NCBI RefSeq assembly: GCF_024713945.1
Contig: NC_134677.1
Location: 5,459,001 to 5,523,000 of the forward strand
Source: Dermatophagoides farinae
Taxonomy: Eukaryota > Arthropoda > Arachnida > Sarcoptiformes > Pyroglyphidae
Reading direction: 5' to 3'
DNA: 64,000 nt
Numbering within the stretch: position 1 is the stretch's first letter; the number at the start of each line of letters is the position of its first letter. The notes below the pieces were generated by a model. It saw nothing but the letters and a program-made list of their open reading frames with translations. It did not search any database and was not told the DNA's origin. The position numbers and the translations under genes were made by a program. This document shows, in pieces, positions 1 through 10,446 of the stretch.

Positions 1-509
1 GATGTTTTTTCCCTTTTTAAAATAGTAAATTTCTAAAAATTTGAGAATTTTATCATTTAATGAATCCTTGATGATCGAATGACATCTTCATTTTCATAAT
101 AGAATTCATATGATTATTTTAAACTAGAATAAACAAGACTTGGTTTTGTATATTGATATCCTCTTCACATTTACAGATAATGTAATGTTCAAGTCTATGA
201 ATAATTTATGCCTGCGTCCAATGGATGCTAAAATTATACACATATCATAGAGATAGATGAATTGGTTATCATTATCGTAATGTTTTCCACTATTAAACTA
301 AACTAAATACAAACAATTTATTTGTGTATGATAAATCAATGATACTTGGAATGAAGATCTGAAATTATTATTTTTACTTTATTGCTAAAAATACTTTTGT
401 TTATTAGTCCTTCGTTTTTAGCTTCTTGAATTTCAATTTTTAAATTTTCATTTTTATTTATTAATTTGTCGTTGTTGATCTTCATCATTTTTGATAATTA
501 AAAAAACAG
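1..509. other. Intron or upstream sequence of Gasp, no gene seen
   Basis: AT-rich sequence that ends in an AAACAG splice acceptor at 509, directly before the first visible Gasp coding exon. The signal peptide and first half of chitin-binding domain 1 are not recognisable here, so they should lie left of the window. Confidence 0.6.
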
Positions 510-1971
510 GCACGGCTACATTGAAAACCTGTGGTAATGGTTTAGTATTTGATGATTCCGATACGAGACGTGAAAATTGTGCCTATCCATTTTCTGTCGA
601 TTGTGGTGAACGATCTGATCTAGGTATGACATAATATGTTAGTAATCAACAATTTTACCATTGATTAATCATCATTTATTTATTTCGAGTAGAACCACCA
701 ATCAGTACGCCACACTGTCCAAGATTATATGGCATTTTCCCTGATCCATCAAATTGTCGAATTTTCTATTCGTGTTGGAATGGAGAAGCTTCCCGTTATG
801 AATGTCCACCAGGCCTAGCCTATGATGATGATCAACGTGTATGTGTTTGGGCTGATCACGTCGATCGCTGTGATCAATCAGGTAAGTTTATTGCTTTATT
901 TTTTCCATTTTATTTTGCTTATCTTCTGCTTTGTAGAAGTAAGCGATGGCTTTGTCTGTCCAGATCCAACTGAGACCGATCAACCAGGTCATTATACTCG
1001 ACATGCTCATCCAACTGATTGTCGTAAATTTTATGTTTGCATTGAAGGTGTTGCTCGTCCTTATGGTATGTAATTGCCAATGAAAAATATGAATTATAAC
1101 AAATTGAAAATCTCTTAATCTCAATTTCATCAATGAAAATAGGTTGCAGTCTTGGAACTGTATTCAACGTCGATACACTTCAATGTGATGATCCAGAGAA
1201 TGTACCTGGATGGTAATTATCATTTTAATTGCATTTTAATTTGAATGTCGTTTAATTATTTTATTTATAAACACTTTTGTTGCATTCAAACTAACATAAG
1301 CTTAAGCTGTAGCTATCTATAGGTGTCAATGATAAAATTTTTTTTAGTAATGAAACATCAAGATAAAATATAATTATTTTTTTTAAAAAAAGGAAAATGA
1401 AAAAAATATGAAGATTGCGCTATTTGATAAGGGTCAATGAATATTTTAAGATTTATAGGAATCAAAAATTTTAGTTACCATCGAGTAGTATCATCGTTGA
1501 ATCAGAAATTTTAAGATTACAAACAAAATTTTGTTTTTCTTTGAATTCGAATGATCATATTCAAGATGGAAATCTAGACAACAAAGATGATGGCCAATAA
1601 TGCCACTGGCGATTTTTTTTTTAAGTTTGTGTTCATGATCATGATGTCCCTAATTTGTTTTGTGTGTGTAAATAACATTGTGACACGGTTGTCAATTATC
1701 GTATTGAACACTCATAAACAATGACCTAGTTTTCCTAGTCATCATCATTTTTAGTCTTAAGTAGTTCCAGTTCCAAAAGTTCCAGGCCAACGTTTTGTTT
1801 ATGTTTACTAATTTCATACACATTGTCACCAATCAATAGAAAATAATATTTATGTTATATCGTCGTTTTTTAAAATTTTTATTTTTATTTTTTTTCCTGT
1901 TTTCATCGTCTAGTGAAAAATACTATGGAGATTTGGACTCGAAACAAGTGAAAAAGTTGCAACGAAGTTAA
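510..1971 (+). CDS. Gasp: Gasp (obstructor-C) chitin-binding cuticle protein, 3' exons
   Basis: Five exons are visible: 510..623, 693..881, 937..1065, 1143..1212 and 1914..1971. The 5' part lies outside the window. They encode the end of the first and all of the second and third peritrophin-A/CBM14 chitin-binding domains, each with the usual spaced cysteines. Recognisable stretches are TCGNGLVFDD, EPPISTPHCPRLYGIFPD, CWNGEASRYECPPGLAYD and RHAHPTDCRKFYVC. This matches arthropod Gasp, a secreted protein of the tracheal and epidermal chitin matrix. Reading past 1212 gives a false stop (GGATGGTAA). Using the donor at 1213 and joining to 1914 restores the family C-terminus GCEKYYGDLD. A possible poly(A) signal AATAAA is at 2634, giving a long 3' UTR. 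Family assignment is very secure; the 5' end is missing. Confidence 0.93.
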
Positions 1972-3032
1972 TTTTAAAAAATTTTTCATTGATTCCAAAG
2001 TATCGAACCAATTAACAGGATAATTATGATGCCCCATTACTGCTGCTGATCATTTTTTCATTTTTTTTCATCACATCTGACTATCAATCGACAACATATT
2101 CTACACACACACACACACATACACAGACAATCATCACAGAGCACAGAATATTTTCAGAGGAAATATTTCGACAGATAAAACAAACAAGTCACTGTTTAAT
2201 TTTTGGAATTTGAAAAAAAATTTTCACATTTGACTTGATCATGTAGACCAGAATTGTCTTTATTGGAATGAATCGGTCAATGTTTGTCCCATCATTATCA
2301 TCATTCATTCGTTACTTTTTTTATCAATTTCATCATCAATTTTTTTTTCTCCAATTTGCCATTATCAAAAAATGTCATACACACAAAAAACTGTTGTATT
2401 TTCGGCAAACAAATAATTTATTATTTTAAATCTGGATCAATTAATCAATCATTTTTTTCCATTGTTCAAATCAATCAAAATACGAACAAACGACTGTCTA
2501 ATTTATTATTATATAATTGTTATATTGTATTCTACTCATTCATTACATTTGATTTGTATTTTTTCTTTAAATAATAATTACATTTTAATTCTTTCTGTCT
2601 CGTATATGGATCCAGAACTAAACACAAAAAAAAAATAAAACACAAATCATGCATCAGATTTATGAGAAAAATTAAAAAAAATGATTGACTTGATAGTAAA
2701 AAGTTTAAAAAAAATCAATTTGATTCGATAAATTGTTAGACAATTTAATGATGTCACTGATTATTGCATCATCATCAAAATCAATTTTTATGGCTTATAT
2801 TAGCCATAATTACTTTAATTAATTAATTAATTATCAGACCTTGGTGATCATCGGACCATGAATGTGGTTCTCTCTATCTCTCTCTCTCTTTGATCAATTC
2901 ACATACACAAAGTAGAAATTTTATAATTTGGTGAGAAAAAAAAATTTCGGTTGACATTAATCTTTCCTTGTTTTCTAAGAAGTGGCTTTATGTAGATTTA
3001 AATCAATGCGATAAGTTATCTTCAATCGAAAT
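1972..3032. other. Gasp 3' UTR and intergenic DNA
   Basis: AT-rich. It holds an AC dinucleotide run at 2103..2119, an AATAAA at 2634..2639, a TTAA tandem run at 2815..2833 and a TC run at 2869..2890. The open frame at 2284..2574 is low-complexity Phe/Ile/Asn sequence and is not credible as a gene. Confidence 0.6.
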
Positions 3033-3669
3033 ATGGCTCATACACGAATCATTAAATCAATATGTAATAGCGTTTTAATCACAAACATCATCATTTTGAT
3101 ACAATCAAATGTTTACAATGGTAAGTATATTCTAATAATGTTTATTTTAAAATTCTTTCACATTCAACAGTTTAAAAAAAATCAAAAACAATAACATATA
3201 TTTGTTTTTTATCAATGAATTAGGTTTGTTGGATGGCTTGAAAATTGTCAACGGTCAATACGACAATAATGTTGATTGGACATGTCGACCATTATCATCG
3301 GAAACGCCGATAATAACTGGTTATAGCTGTTGGCTTTGCCATTTAAATAAAAACAATGGGACAAATTTTCGATCATGTGTTATTAATTCTAATGAAACAC
3401 TATCTTATGGCCGAAATAAACATTTTTCACCACCACCACCACCACCACAGATTACGTTTTCAACACAAGGCTTGGTATATCCAAGATATCATTATACGCC
3501 TTCAATAAAAACAGCAGAAAATGAATATTATAAACCGAAAATAAATCAGACTATGATTGATAGACAACGAGTAGAATTCCTTGGCTCATTTGCTTGTGAT
3601 TTTTTCAAAATACTTGGCAATTCTAATCGTGTTTGTCCTAATAGGCCTCGACCAAATGATAATGGTTAA
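3033..3669 (+). CDS. Small secreted Cys-containing protein, unknown
   Basis: Two exons, 3033..3120 and 3224..3669, joined through GTAAGT and TTAG, encode about 177 residues. The N-terminus (MAHTRIIKSIC then a hydrophobic stretch ending near QSNVYNG) looks like a signal peptide. The mature part has scattered cysteines, including a CWLC motif and FACDFF near the end, three N-glycosylation sequons (NGT, NET, NQT) and a six-proline run. No known domain is recognised. AATAAA at 3704 lies 35 bases past the stop, and the convergent gene ends only 75 bp away. Expression in secretory or cuticular tissue is a guess from the signal peptide and neighbours. The gene model is supported by the signal peptide plus clean splice sites. 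Confidence 0.6.
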
Positions 3670-3743
3670 TTTTTTTTGTTGTTGCTGGTATTGTGACATT
3701 GTGAATAAATTAAAATAATTAACTAATGTCAATTCAATCAAAA

Positions 3744-4301
3744 TTAATTTCTAAAACAACTACTACTGCCACAATTTCCATTAATTGTCTGATCAACATT
3801 ATCACCAGAAGACGAATAACTAGGTTTTTCTCTTGTCTGTGACAATGAAACTTTATTTGATGATATCGATGGATATGGTGGTGGTGCCATATCATCCCTG
3901 ACCAATGTCCATAGCCAACGATAATCTGTGACAGCAACATCGGCACTGTAACGTGCTTTACCTGATGTTCCTACACCGGATCCTGCCGATGCAACGATAC
4001 GATATCCATGTGATACAAAACGGCCTAAACCAAACAGTTATTTTTAATTTAAAAAAATTTTTCACTCAAAAAACTTACTCAAAACAGTTGCCGCTTTCAG
4101 ATTAGTGGAATAAGTTTGTTCACGTACGAGATGTACATTAAGACTTTTGTACAAAAATGTCTCATCAGGTGGGATACCAAATTCATCACGAGTGATGAAT
4201 GTTGGACCTTCAAAAATACCATCATTAAGTATATGATCATTTAGTTCGGTTGCATTCACCGAAGTCCATGTTCGATCGGTCGCTATTAACACGACTGGCA
4301 T
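3744..4301 (-). CDS. GTP cyclohydrolase I feedback regulatory protein-like
   Basis: Two exons on the minus strand, 4301..4079 and 4024..3744, are joined by a 54-bp GT-AG intron and encode 167 residues. The N-terminus MPVVLIAT, a following GPT, the block VLSRFVSHGYRIVASAGSG and a final WLWTLVRDD follow the order of GFRP (GCHFR), whose human form starts MPYLLIST and ends with GFRVLSMTGVGQTLVWCL. GFRP is about 84 residues and binds GTP cyclohydrolase I, passing phenylalanine activation and tetrahydrobiopterin inhibition to it. Here there are insertions before GPT and before the final Trp, and an added Ser-rich tail with CGSSSC. The assignment is my inference from short conserved blocks; an unrelated small protein remains possible. 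It converges with the upstream secreted-protein gene. Confidence 0.45.
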
Positions 4302-5039
4302 AATGATTAATTTATATTTTATTTATCGATGGGATTATGATCAAATCTGACAATGAGAAAAACACAAATTTACTCAAGATTTAGGACTGATGTAAACACC
4401 AAGAGGAGGAAGAGGAGGACAACCAAGGTCTTTAATAAATGATACTCAATAATGTTGAAGGGAAAAATTTTGTATGCTCAAGCCCAAAGAAACATCATGT
4501 TCATTTAAAAGGATAATATAAACAATTGAATCCTATAGAGAGATTCTGGCGCCATTTTTGCACCCGAAATATATAGAATCATATAGAAGAAGTGGTACTT
4601 TTATTTGTTCAAAGAAAAAAAAACTTTATGGGCCTGATCTTAGACATTTCTTTTGCAATTTATCAAGAAAATTAAATCAATAAATAATCATAATTATACT
4701 GAATCTAAAATTTATGTAACATTCTTTTTATTTGGAAATTACCAACTATGACCTCAATCATGAATCGAACAAATATGTTTCAAATTTAAACGGAAAAATA
4801 TCGTTGACAAATAATCAATGATAAATGAATAGGCAAAGGAATTGCAATTTCCTGTCAACATCTGCCAGGACGACAGCAATGATGATTAGAAAAGAACTTG
4901 ACAAACATACATATCCGTGCAATCGCTTCATATGATAATATGATAAAAAAACCAATAAATGGAGAATAGCTACAAATGTCCATGTTTCACTTGGATTTAA
5001 CTTATTGTGACATAAACACAGAAACCTAATTGAAAAAAA
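4302..5039. other. Intergenic, shared 5' region of divergent genes
   Basis: AT-rich spacer between the minus-strand GFRP-like gene and the plus-strand acidic secreted protein. A purine-rich AGAGGAGGAAGAGGAGGA stretch lies near 4400. No coding signal was seen. Confidence 0.5.
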
Positions 5040-5991
5040 ATGTTTATCGATAGAAATTTGACCAAAACTTTGGTTATAAACATTTGGTTGATAAGCTTTG
5101 TTTGTGCAACTCCAGTGTTAGATCAAAAGGTCACCGAAGAAACGATTCAGGTATGTGCTCAGCTCAATTTTAATAAAAAAAATTAATCATATTCAATAGG
5201 ATGTAAAACCAGAATTTTCCAATGAAGAATCACTACGACCGAATCCATTAAATGAATTTACGAAAATTCTATTCAATCATAAAACTGAAGAGAACCAACC
5301 GGATATTTCCGAATCTGAACCTGAATATCGTCCCTCATTTCGACCAATGTTTGGAATGCCATTCATGAAACCTATGAGTGGTTGTTGTGGAGGCCTAAAT
5401 AGACGTCTTCCAATGGTAGTTGAACGTGTTTTAATCGTCAAACCTGTACCGATTCCAATCTTACTAAATTTATTGATTCGTAAAGAAGGTATTGAGCAAA
5501 GTGAAAGTAAATTACCAATTGCACCGGAAGCACAATCGGAACCTGATTATTCAACATCAGATATTCCATTGGTCAAACAAGGAGCACCAGAACCGGATTC
5601 ATCAGCACAACCACAGCCAATTGATGAACCGATCATTGAGGATAATTCAATTGATCAACAAAAAGATCAGCCAAATGCATCTGTGGACCAAACTCAAGAA
5701 GAGACCAAAGTAGATGATCAAAAACAAGAACCAAAAAGTTCTGAAGTTGCATACTCGGATAATGATAGCTATGATGTTCAGAAAGGCTCGGAAACTGTAG
5801 TTGCTGAAGAAACGAAAGTCGATGAATCATCACCATCCATTGACAAAAATGAAGAACAAAGTGAAAATAAAGCCTATAATGAAGAGAACAAAACCAATGA
5901 TAACGATGATGATACAGCTAAATATGAGGACAATGAAAATTATGATATAAATGGCGATGAAAACACTATTAATGAATCACCATCGTATTAG
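5040..5991 (+). CDS. Secreted acidic low-complexity protein, unknown
   Basis: Two exons, 5040..5150 and 5200..5991, encode 300 residues. The start is chosen because it gives a signal peptide (hydrophobic LVINIWLISFVCA, cleavage near ATP). A central segment around residues 80-125 is Met/Pro/Gly- and hydrophobic-rich (FRPMFGMPFMKPM, GCCGGLNRR, VKPVPIPILLNLLI). The C-terminal half is strongly acidic and polar (Glu, Asp, Gln, Asn, Ser) and probably disordered. AATAAA occurs at 6142, about 150 bases past the stop. No family is recognised. The composition would suit a cuticle, salivary or other extracellular matrix-type protein, but that is only inference. Confidence 0.6.
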
Positions 5992-8379
5992 GGAAAAATG
6001 TAATGAAAAAACAATGGATCGAGAAAAAATGTTCAATATTTAATTAAGAAAGACATTCGATTTTTCTATCGATTGTGTCATTTCAATCTATGTTAAGTGA
6101 ACCAGAATAGATAATTTGATTTTCGAGAGCGACAACTAAATAATAAAAGCATTTGCAAAGAATCAGTATCGACCAAATAACACAATCAAAGATTGTGTGC
6201 TTTAATTTTTTTTTTACTTTGATTAGCTTCAAAAATCTTGCCTGTCAATACATTCATCCATTTTAATCACAAGAAAACCATGTATAGCAGCAATCAATTA
6301 TGAAACATTAAAAACTGGAATTTTTATTTTCTACTAATATTATTCTCTTGGCACAAAAAAAAACAATTCACAAGATTCTGGATCCGCGTTTTGTTCCTGA
6401 GTGGTAGTGGCAAACGGAAAGATTGTTTTTTCGATTCTGGTGTCCCAATTTAGATATAAGCTCATTATGGATAGCTGCATTCCGTATGGTCTTTTAAATT
6501 CTATGTGTTTCTAAAACATATATGGTCATAACAACAACTATTGATAAAACATTGTTTTAAATTGGTGATACTACCACTGTCACCATTTTCATTCAATTAT
6601 TAATAGTTTATAGACGTAATAATAATTTTGCGACGCAAGTTAGTAGAAAAAAATCTTTTTTTTTTGGTCACCATAAGGATCAGAAATATACATCGAGAAT
6701 CAAAACCAGAATCTAAATTATAAATGAATGCAGATGTTCAAAACACACATATGTATGCAAACACACGTATAAAAATCAGACTGCATTTCTGTTTGTTCTA
6801 TGCCAATCGAATTCATGTAATCTGTTTTTATTTTTCGTTCGATCATCACTTTCATCATTGTAATTGCTTTTGATTAAATTTGATCAGGCTAAATTGATCA
6901 TGCAAAGGCTGAAAAAAACTTTGATTTGTTGTATAATGTTCTCAATGATCGATGATGATTCATCATCTAACGGTGTTTTAATGTAATGCAATACCATCGA
7001 AACCAAACACTGTGTTGAATAAAATTGTGTATAGGAGACCGAATTTTTGCACAAAATTTTATGAAATCGAAAAAACTAAAACTAAAATACGAATCGTGAC
7101 ATTACAATTTAAATCAAACAATCAAAACAACAAAAACAACGAGCAATCATCATCATTAATCATTAATTAGATTATGATTGTTTAAATTTTCACTTCCTTC
7201 TGCTTGTGATCCGATTCCTCATCGACAGAATCCAGAATGATTCATCAGAATATCTCGTTAGGTATATTGATCTTTGTATTTTTGATCATAAACTACATAT
7301 GAATATTATACATTTCAAATTATTAATATACACATAGCTTAATTTGATTCAATTTCATTCTTTTAGGTTGTCATTCTATTCAATATATTAATCGTTGTCG
7401 AAACAAAATTTCGTTACCACTACGACTGCATCAGTAGGAAAAATTCGAGCTCACTAAAACATAATATGGTAAAAGCGTTGTAAACACGAAAAGACACATA
7501 CACATAAACATTGAAGCCTCGAAGTCTTTTTATTCGATTTGGATTCGAAACGAGTTTCGGAGCCCGAAAGACAACGAAGATTTTTGTGAGATAAAACACT
7601 GCGTTTCAATTTGTGAATGCGCGTGTATGTTTTTGACATCATATCATCAATAACAATAACAAAATAACAAACATATTTTTTCGATATTGTTTATTCATTT
7701 TAGAATTCAAACCATTTGGATTTTGCTCCATTTATTTTAGTGATAGCATTCCTATCATCATATCAAAATAAAGCAATTGTTTTAATTAACAAGTAAGTTG
7801 AATCATTTTTTATCAATAAATTTTGTACAAATTTATCTGATTTTTTCCTATTCAATCCCCTATAGGTGATAAAAATTGAATAAGTGACAATTATTGAATG
7901 AATGATTTAACGCTAAGGTAAATTCCATCGAATCATCTTCATCGAATCATGACAAGTGAAAAACTTGCATCAACAACCTTGAATGAATAACAAAAAATTA
8001 ATGATTACACAAAAGCTTGCTCGAAGCTACTATAAACAGAAGCACTTGAAAGAACCATTATATTATCCTTTGAATTTTTATTTCATTGTTTGTTTGCGTA
8101 CATACGCCTAGAACATAACATAACATCATCCACTAAAAAAGTCACATCGGTACTTTTTTCCTATTGGATACAGATTCATTTCGTCGATCTAACGCATCAT
8201 CGCTGTTCGACAATCATTCATGAAGCTTAATTTGTTCCAGACATATACACGCTCTATTTAACACGGTACGTGTAGTATCCATTGGTTACCGGTTTTAGAA
8301 TTGACGTAGACAAAAAAAAACAAACAAATACGAATATCAATTGTTTGCTGATCATTTTAATCTAATCTATAGTTACAAA
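5992..8379. other. Intergenic DNA and NDRG 5' UTR region
   Basis: Contains the 3' UTR of the acidic protein (AATAAA at 6142), then AT-rich spacer. A possible untranslated first exon of NDRG may end at the donor CG|GTACGTG (8266). The matching acceptor CTATAG at 8372 lies just before the NDRG start codon. The minus-strand frame at 7454..7642 is not credible. Confidence 0.45.
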
Positions 8380-9804
8380 ATGCCCATCTACTATAAAAAA
8401 GTTAGCCATGATGCTAACGACCTAAGCTTAATCGAATCTGGACTTGGTTCAACATCAACAGCCAATGTTGGCATTGGTGGAAATTCATTTTTCAACAATA
8501 TCGGTTCAATACCTAAAAAATTAACGAATAATTTTGGCTCAAGATCAAGTATCAATGAAGTAGAATTGGAAAAGATAAGCTTTAGTTTTCCTGGCTCAAA
8601 CGAAGATTGTGAACATGGTGGTGATGAATTTGATAAATCAAGACTATTGTCAAAAACAAGCGATGCTGATCGTGATCGTTTGATGACCAGGTTTGGTCCT
8701 GTCGTAATTGTTAAACAATCTCCAACGACGACTGTGGATGGACAAAATAAATCACAACCATCGGTCGCACCGAGACCAGTGATCATCACTTATCATGATA
8801 TTGGTCTAAATTATTTCTCCAATTTCGAATCATTCTTTTCTCGTACATATATTAAACAGATGCTACAAGATTTCCGTATCTATCATGTTAATGCACCCGG
8901 ACAAGAAGAAAATTCCGCTGATCTTTCTTCAAATTATCTGTTCCCAACCATGGATGAATTATGTGAACAAATGGGTGAAATATGTCGTTATTATAATATT
9001 CAGGAATTCATTGGTTTTGGCTACGGAGCTGGTAGTAATGTGCTCAGTCGTTTTGCTCTCAAACATCCAGATATGGTAGAAGGTTTATTTTTGATCAACC
9101 CATCTGCGACGACATCTACGTGGACAGAATGGTTCTATCAGAAATTGAATCTCCGTGCATTGGCTCAAACAACAGCGGCACCATCGACAACAAATGTATC
9201 GACTAGTTCATTAGCTCCAAATCCGGATTTGCCTATTTCTGTTCAGGATTATTTCCTCTGGCATTTGTTTGGCAATTTAAGCTTACCGGATCGCCCAATC
9301 GATGATGAAGCAGTAACATTTTATCGACGATATTTTAGCACCGGAGTGATCAATAAACACAATCTGGCTCGCTTTTTGGAATCATATCTGAATCGTTCAG
9401 CATTGGGTATATCGCGTGATGATCGCATCACTAATTTCAAATGTCCTGTAGCCATCGTTAGTGCCGATTATTCTCCACATGTAGATGAATCTGTAAAAAT
9501 GAATTCACGATTAGATCCAACCAATTCAACTTGGGTCAAACTTGGTGATTGTTCAATGCCTTTAGAAGAACAGCCAAATAAAACGGCCGAAGTTTTGCGC
9601 TTGTTTCTTCAAGGCTTAGGCTATACGTTGAAAAAGGCATTAAATCGAAGCCGTGGATCATCATTGTTGAGTGGTAAAAGCATGCCTTGTTTGCAATTTC
9701 TTCAAGCAACAAAACAAAATTCGTCCACAGAACCAACAGCTACAATCATTCCAGATTCCAATGGAACAACCACATATGCAACTGTTTCATCATCATCACC
9801 ATAA
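8380..9804 (+). CDS. NDRG: NDRG family protein (alpha/beta-hydrolase fold)
   Basis: A single coding exon encodes 474 residues. The start is the ATG at 8380; the frame stays open upstream but has no other ATG. Residues about 130-410 form the Ndr domain: RPVIITYHDIGLNY, NAPGQEENS, then the elbow GFGYGAGSN and LFLINP. As in the family, the hydrolase catalytic triad is not evident, so the protein is probably non-enzymatic. Relatives act in stress response, trafficking and differentiation. A Ser/Thr/Ala/Pro-rich insertion (about residues 266-285) interrupts the cap region. The C-terminus has a basic Ser-rich stretch (NRSRGSSLLSGKS), which in relatives is a phosphorylation region. Poly(A) signals AATAAA lie at 10350 and about 10374. 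The gene converges on IFT172. The absence of coding introns is unusual. Confidence 0.9.
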   Translation: MPIYYKKVSHDANDLSLIESGLGSTSTANVGIGGNSFFNNIGSIPKKLTNNFGSRSSINEVELEKISFSFPGSNEDCEHGGDEFDKSRLLSKTSDADRDRLMTRFGPVVIVKQSPTTTVDGQNKSQPSVAPRPVIITYHDIGLNYFSNFESFFSRTYIKQMLQDFRIYHVNAPGQEENSADLSSNYLFPTMDELCEQMGEICRYYNIQEFIGFGYGAGSNVLSRFALKHPDMVEGLFLINPSATTSTWTEWFYQKLNLRALAQTTAAPSTTNVSTSSLAPNPDLPISVQDYFLWHLFGNLSLPDRPIDDEAVTFYRRYFSTGVINKHNLARFLESYLNRSALGISRDDRITNFKCPVAIVSADYSPHVDESVKMNSRLDPTNSTWVKLGDCSMPLEEQPNKTAEVLRLFLQGLGYTLKKALNRSRGSSLLSGKSMPCLQFLQATKQNSSTEPTATIIPDSNGTTTYATVSSSSP

Positions 9805-10446
9805 GACAATTGACAAGCTATACTTGCCGATAGTGGTCTAAGTGTTTAACTTGTCAAATCAATTCATGATAATCACAAAAAAAAATATTCAGCCGACAAT
9901 TCAACTTTAAACCACAAAAACCATATTTACCGAATTTTATCTGGATATCTTTTAATTTTTTATCAATCATTTTGTCTACGGCATTTCTATCTACCTTCAG
10001 TATAGCATTTGTTTCAGTTATTTTACCAGTTTTTAAAAGTTAGAATCAATCCATCTGCTGACCAACGAAAGACAATCTGAAATTTTCTTATAATTAAGCA
10101 ATCATTTTATATTTCATGAGAATCCATAATTGCCGTTTCTTGTTTATTTTATAAATTATTTTTTTTTGATTTTAATACAATTATCAATAAGTTTATCATT
10201 TTGTTAGATACGTATTATTTTTCGATAAGTTTTTTTTTGTTTGATTTAATCTCTTTACATTGTTTCCTATATGTGATAAAAAGCAGAATTTTTGTTCTTC
10301 AAAAGAATCGATTGAATACCCAAACAGAAATCACAAAGACAATTTAATCAATAAAAACTAAGTTTAATTTGAAAATAAAAATATATCCACTTATAGATTC
10401 TCTTAATGAAACACAATTTCCACGTTATTTAGCGCTGACTAGAAAA
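9805..10446. other. Convergent 3' UTRs of NDRG and IFT172
   Basis: AT-rich. A plus-strand AATAAA at 10350 and another near 10374 would end NDRG. The closest minus-strand signal I see for IFT172 is near 10143, so the two transcripts probably overlap at their 3' ends. Confidence 0.5.

Noticed and set aside
1213-1217. Stop codon ending Gasp right after VPGW
   Set aside because: The GT here is the splice donor. The exon at 1914..1971 restores the conserved GCEKYYGDLD ending.
8341-8379. Upstream extension of NDRG to a TTG start
   Set aside because: There is no ATG and a splice-acceptor-like CTATAG lies just before the ATG at 8380, which gives a normal start.
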